This document shows positions 8,063 to 10,833 of a DNA stretch of 10,833 bases, one piece after another; the first letter of the stretch is position 1, and each line of letters starts with the position of its first letter. A model generated the notes under the pieces. The model searched no databases, was not told the DNA's origin, and saw only the letters and a program-made list of their open reading frames with translations. The DNA is from an uncultured Prevotellaceae bacterium (GTDB lineage: Bacteria > Bacteroidota > Bacteroidia > Bacteroidales > Bacteroidaceae): positions 1 through 10,833 of the forward strand of contig CAMOSA010000077.1 of assembly GCA_946624335.1 (NCBI GenBank). Reading direction: 5' to 3'. Position numbers and translations under genes: made by a program.

Positions 8063-8095
8063 CAAGTCTCTGTTGCGATGTGAATCAAGCTTTTA
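8036..8095 (+). terminator. intrinsic terminator with 14-bp perfect stem overlapping the helicase 3' end
   Basis: ATTCACATCGCAAC at 8036-8049 pairs perfectly with GTTGCGATGTGAAT at 8072-8085, with a 22-base loop. CAAGCTTTTA follows, giving a short T-run after the stem. The left arm encodes the last residues of the helicase (I-H-I-A-T) and the stop codon at 8060-8062 is in the loop. It probably ends the udk-mltF-helicase transcript. Because clpC converges from the other side, the same stem may also stop clpC transcripts, though the T-run on that side is poorer. Confidence 0.75.
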
Positions 8096-8136
8096 TCGTC
8101 TCTTATCTGAATTTATTCAGCCTCCTGTTGCGTCGT

Positions 8137-10680
8137 TTACTCTGTAGTCGGCGTCGCTTGTTCTTGTTCAGCGTCGTCTATGGCCACCAGCTTCAGCTCC
8201 TGTGCATTGTTCTCTGGAGCATCCACCAGAACCGTCTGGCCTTGCTGAAGTCCGCCGTCCAGAATCAGTTGGCACAAGGGATTCTCGACGCTCGTCTGTA
8301 GCAGACGTTTCAGTGGTCGCGCGCCGAACTGCACATCGTAGCCTTTTTCGGCCAGCCATTCGTGAGCCGCATCCGTGAGTTTCAACGCATAGCCCATGTC
8401 CTTGATGCGTTTCGTGAGGGGACGCATCTCGATGTCTACAATCTTGTGCAGGCTCTCTTTTGAGAGTTGGTCAAAGAAGATGATGTCATCCAGGCGGTTC
8501 AGGAACTCAGGCGAGAACTGTCGTTGCAAGGTCTTCTGGATGATGCTGCGGGCATAGTCGCGGTTGTTCACGTCGCCGGCTCGGTTGAAGCCTATGCCTT
8601 GCCCGAACTCTTTCAGCTGGCGTGTACCCGTGTTTGATGTCATGACGACGACGGTGTTACGGAAGTCCACTGTCGTTCCGTTGCCGTCGGTGAGGCGGCC
8701 TTCGTCCATGACCTGCAATAGGATGTTGAAGACATCAGGGTGAGCTTTCTCTATCTCGTCGAGCAGCACGATGCTGTAGGGCTTGCGGCGCACACGGTCG
8801 GTGAGCTGCCCACCTTCCTCGTAGCCGACATATCCCGGAGGCGCACCAACCATACGGCTGACGGTATGCTTCTCCATATATTCTGACATATCGACGCGTA
8901 TGAGCGCATCCTCGCTACCGAAGAGCTCTACAGCCAGACGCTTGGTCAGATAGGTCTTTCCGACGCCTGTCGGCCCGAGGAACATGAACGTTCCGATGGG
9001 CTTGTTGGGGTCTTTGAGTCCTACGCGTGAACGCTGTATGGCGTGAACCAGCTTCTCGACGGCATCGTCCTGTCCGACGACCGACTGCTTCAAGTTCGGA
9101 GCCAGGTTACGCAACCTCTCGTTCTCGCTCTCGCCGACGCGCTGTACGGGTATTCCCGTCATCATCGCTACGACGTCAGCTATCTGCTGTTCATCGATCT
9201 GCTCGCGCACGTCTTTGAGCTGGTGCTCCCAGTCTTTCTTCATCTGTTCAAGACGTTCCTGCTCGTTGGCGAGCTGGTCACGATATTCAGCCGCCAGCTC
9301 GAAGTTCTGTCGTTGCACGGCGAGGTCTTTCAGTTCCTTCAGGTGCATGCACAGCTCTTCTTTTTGTGAGATCTCGCTGCTGACGGGAATATTGATCAGA
9401 TGAGCCCTGGATCCGGCTTCGTCGAGCGCGTCGATGGCCTTGTCGGGCAGACAGCGGTCGGTCATATATCGGTCGGTCAGTGTGACACAGGCGCGGAGCG
9501 CTTCGTCGGTGTATCGCACATTGTGGTGCTCTTCGTAACGCTCCTTGATGTTCTTCAGTATCTCCACCGTCTCTTCGACGGTCGTCGGTTCTACCATGAC
9601 CTTCTGGAAGCGTCGCTCCAGTGCGCCGTCTTTCTCGATGCTCTTCTTGTATTCGTCGGTCGTCGTGGCTCCTATGCACTGCACTTCGCCCCGCGCCAGA
9701 GCCGGCTTCAGCATATTGGCAGCATCCATTGTCCCGGCGGCCGATCCGGCACCGATGATGGTGTGTATCTCGTCGATGAAGAGGATGATCTCCTTGTGTG
9801 CCTGCAGTTCGTTGATGATGGCTTTGAGGCGTTCCTCAAACTGTCCACGATACTTCGTTCCGGCCACGACGCCAGCGAGGTCGAGCACGATGACACGCTT
9901 GTCGAAGAGCAGCCGTGCCACCTTTCGCTGCACGATGCGCAGGGCCAGTCCCTCGACGATGGCGCTCTTGCCGACGCCTGGGAGTCCGATCAGTATGGGG
10001 TTGTTCTTCTTGCGTCGGCAGAGGATCTGCGCTACGCGCTGTATCTCGCGTTCGCGGCCCACGACGGGGTCGAGCAGACCTTCCTGTGCAGCCTTTGTGA
10101 GGTCTGTGCCGAAGGTGTCGAGGGCCGGTGTTCCGCTGCCCTTTCCCTGTTTCTTAGATGTCTGTTGCGTGGCACCAGAGCGTCCCGTGTTGTGCAGGTC
10201 GTCATCTTCTTCTTCGTCGTCCTCGTCTTCGTCGGTGAATCCGAAGCCCATCTGCGGGTCTTGCTTCTGAGTGAGCGCACTCTTGACGGACTGATAGTCA
10301 ACGTTTGACTTGTTGAGGAGCTGGCATGTCTCTTCGTTCTCGTCACGCAGCAAGGCCAGTAGCAGATGCTCCGTGTCAGCCAGTTCGTCCTTCATGGCTC
10401 TTGCCTCGAGCATCATGAGTTTGATGACGCGGCTTGCGTTCTCGCTGAGCAGCGGGTCACGACTCTCGTCGTTGCCAGTGCTTATGCTCTCAAGCATCCC
10501 TTTCAGTACGACGACATTGACGCCCATCTGGCGTATGATGGCCATGGCGGTGCAGTCCTCCTCCCGCAGCAGGGCCAGCAGCAGGTGAGCGGGCTCGACA
10601 TACGGGCTCCTCAACCTCATTGCTTCCTCCTTGCCGTAGCCGAGGATTTCGTTTATCTTGGGTGAAAGCTTATTATCCAT
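8137..10680 (-). CDS. clpC: ATP-dependent Clp protease ATP-binding subunit ClpC
   Basis: ClpC is a hexameric AAA+ unfoldase that feeds proteins into the ClpP peptidase for quality control and regulated degradation. The 847-residue protein has two Clp N-terminal repeats (residues about 1-145), then an acidic linker (about 148-165) rich in Asp and Glu, and a Gly/Lys/Gln-rich stretch. The first AAA+ module has GLPGVGKS at 232-239 (Lys238), pore-loop Tyr277 in TKYRGQFEE, Walker B Asp303-Glu304 and the Arg356-Arg357 pair. A UVR-type coiled coil lies at about 449-484 and identifies ClpC rather than ClpA or ClpB. The second module has GPTGVGKT (Lys575), Walker B Asp641-Glu642, the pore segment GYVGYEEGG, and IGF at 696-698, the loop that docks on ClpP. 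All key residues are present. The frame extends upstream to 10761, but that would run into the tRNA terminator; the ATG at 10680 is preceded by a Shine-Dalgarno-like AGGAAGGAG and begins the family-typical N-terminus. No clpP or adaptor gene is in the window. Confidence 0.97.
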   Translation of the reverse strand: MDNKLSPKINEILGYGKEEAMRLRSPYVEPAHLLLALLREEDCTAMAIIRQMGVNVVVLKGMLESISTGNDESRDPLLSENASRVIKLMMLEARAMKDELADTEHLLLALLRDENEETCQLLNKSNVDYQSVKSALTQKQDPQMGFGFTDEDEDDEEEDDDLHNTGRSGATQQTSKKQGKGSGTPALDTFGTDLTKAAQEGLLDPVVGREREIQRVAQILCRRKKNNPILIGLPGVGKSAIVEGLALRIVQRKVARLLFDKRVIVLDLAGVVAGTKYRGQFEERLKAIINELQAHKEIILFIDEIHTIIGAGSAAGTMDAANMLKPALARGEVQCIGATTTDEYKKSIEKDGALERRFQKVMVEPTTVEETVEILKNIKERYEEHHNVRYTDEALRACVTLTDRYMTDRCLPDKAIDALDEAGSRAHLINIPVSSEISQKEELCMHLKELKDLAVQRQNFELAAEYRDQLANEQERLEQMKKDWEHQLKDVREQIDEQQIADVVAMMTGIPVQRVGESENERLRNLAPNLKQSVVGQDDAVEKLVHAIQRSRVGLKDPNKPIGTFMFLGPTGVGKTYLTKRLAVELFGSEDALIRVDMSEYMEKHTVSRMVGAPPGYVGYEEGGQLTDRVRRKPYSIVLLDEIEKAHPDVFNILLQVMDEGRLTDGNGTTVDFRNTVVVMTSNTGTRQLKEFGQGIGFNRAGDVNNRDYARSIIQKTLQRQFSPEFLNRLDDIIFFDQLSKESLHKIVDIEMRPLTKRIKDMGYALKLTDAAHEWLAEKGYDVQFGARPLKRLLQTSVENPLCQLILDGGLQQGQTVLVDAPENNAQELKLVAIDDAEQEQATPTTE

Positions 10681-10690
10681 ATTCCTTTTA

Positions 10691-10699
10691 CTCCTTCCT
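10691..10699 (-). promoter_or_regulatory. strong Shine-Dalgarno-like site for clpC
   Basis: On the minus strand, AGGAAGGAG ends 10 bases before the ATG at 10680, and a second purine run, AAAAGGAA, lies closer still. This supports the chosen start over the upstream in-frame ATG at 10761. Such a clear site stands out because the other genes here have none. Confidence 0.5.
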
Positions 10700-10720
10700 A
10701 TGTGAGGCTGAAATGAATGT

Positions 10721-10730
10721 AACACGTGTT
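10721..10730. promoter_or_regulatory. 10-bp perfect palindrome upstream of clpC
   Basis: AACACGTGTT is its own reverse complement and lies 40 bases before the clpC start, in the short gap after the tRNA terminator. Immediately downstream on the minus strand, TACATTCA (10714-10721) is a weak match to the TAnnTTTG promoter element, so the palindrome would overlap a possible clpC promoter. It could be an operator half-site pair, but a single 10-bp palindrome may be chance. Confidence 0.3.
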
Positions 10731-10740
10731 TTGTCGGACT

Positions 10741-10774
10741 AAAAAGGCAATCTCGCCACATGCGCCGATTGCCT
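10741..10774 (-). terminator. intrinsic terminator of the tRNA-Arg transcript
   Basis: On the minus strand AGGCAATC (10774-10767) pairs with GATTGCCT (10752-10745). The 14-base loop can form a further short CGC/GCG stem. A run of five T follows (10745-10741). It lies just 6 bases after the mature tRNA 3' end, so it should terminate the tRNA transcript and insulate clpC from it. Confidence 0.85.
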
Positions 10775-10780
10775 CTGAAG

Positions 10781-10833
10781 TGACTCCTGCGGGATTCAAA
10801 CCCACAACCTTCTGATCCGTAGTCAGATGCTCT
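10781..10833 (-). tRNA. tRNA-Arg (anticodon ACG), partial at the window edge
   Basis: Read on the minus strand, the 3' part of a tRNA is visible: the end of the D arm (AGAGC), anticodon stem TCTGA/TCAGA around loop CTACGGA with anticodon ACG (10818-10820), a T arm GTGGG/CCCGC, and acceptor strand AGGAGTC (10782-10788) with discriminator A at 10781. CCA is not encoded; CTT follows. The 5' acceptor and most of the D arm lie beyond the window. The ACG anticodon, read as ICG, decodes CGU, CGC and CGA. The T loop reads TTTGAAT, with T where position 56 is normally C. Confidence 0.93.

Noticed and set aside
8107..8120. CTGAATTTATTCAG as a clpC terminator
   Set aside because: The stem is only 5 bp, AT-rich, and has no T-run after it on the minus strand. 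The 14-bp hairpin beyond it is a better candidate.
9400..10308. 302-residue open frame on the plus strand opposite clpC, and a 241-residue one at 9545-10270
   Set aside because: Both lie fully antisense to conserved clpC domains, have low-complexity Ser/Arg-rich or Val/Phe-rich translations, and arise from the codon bias of clpC.
10681..10761. N-terminal extension of ClpC by 27 residues
   Set aside because: The upstream ATG lies in the tRNA terminator hairpin, while the ATG at 10680 has a good ribosome site and the normal ClpC N-terminus.

Overview
The window looks like chromosomal DNA from a Bacteroidales bacterium, most likely Prevotella or a close relative. The evidence is the best-recognised proteins (uridine kinase, ClpC, an MltF-type lytic transglycosylase) reading like Bacteroidales family members, weak or absent Shine-Dalgarno sequences at most starts, a promoter candidate of the Bacteroidetes TTG/TAnnTTTG type, and a secreted protein with a type IX-like C-terminal tail. 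Genus is an inference. Coding DNA is moderately GC-rich, while the 415 bases before the first gene are clearly AT-rich.

Layout: (1) Bases 1-99 hold an exact 22-bp tandem repeat of 4.5 copies that runs off the left edge. (2) Bases 100-514 are an AT-rich gene-free leader with one good promoter candidate (256-286) and a ladder of degenerate repeats of about 21 bp (about 321-450). (3) Bases 515-3193 encode an 892-residue secreted multidomain protein with a zincin-like HEGAH motif, carbohydrate-binding-like modules and a sorting-tail-like C-terminus. (4) Bases 3247-8062 hold three same-strand, closely spaced genes: udk (uridine kinase), an MltF-like membrane-anchored lytic transglycosylase with a shortened ligand-binding domain, and a 965-residue Dna2-like nuclease-helicase. 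This set ends in a 14-bp perfect hairpin that starts inside the last codons of the helicase gene. (5) On the opposite strand, converging on the helicase, is clpC (8137-10680), a complete Clp unfoldase with an IGF loop for binding ClpP. (6) At the right edge, also on the minus strand, lie a partial tRNA-Arg(ACG) and its terminator, upstream of clpC.

How the genes relate: most content is housekeeping (pyrimidine salvage, peptidoglycan turnover, DNA repair or processing, protein quality control, translation). udk, the transglycosylase and the helicase are probably co-transcribed, but no shared biochemical pathway is evident. The accessory-looking part is the left third, where a long secreted modular protein follows a repeat-rich AT-rich leader. 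I see no mobile element, CRISPR array, toxin-antitoxin pair or obvious defence island. The most promising leads are the unassigned zincin-like secreted protein, the repeat ladder in its leader, the Dna2-like enzyme without the usual C-terminal cysteine cluster, and the lytic transglycosylase that seems to have lost one lobe of its sensor domain.
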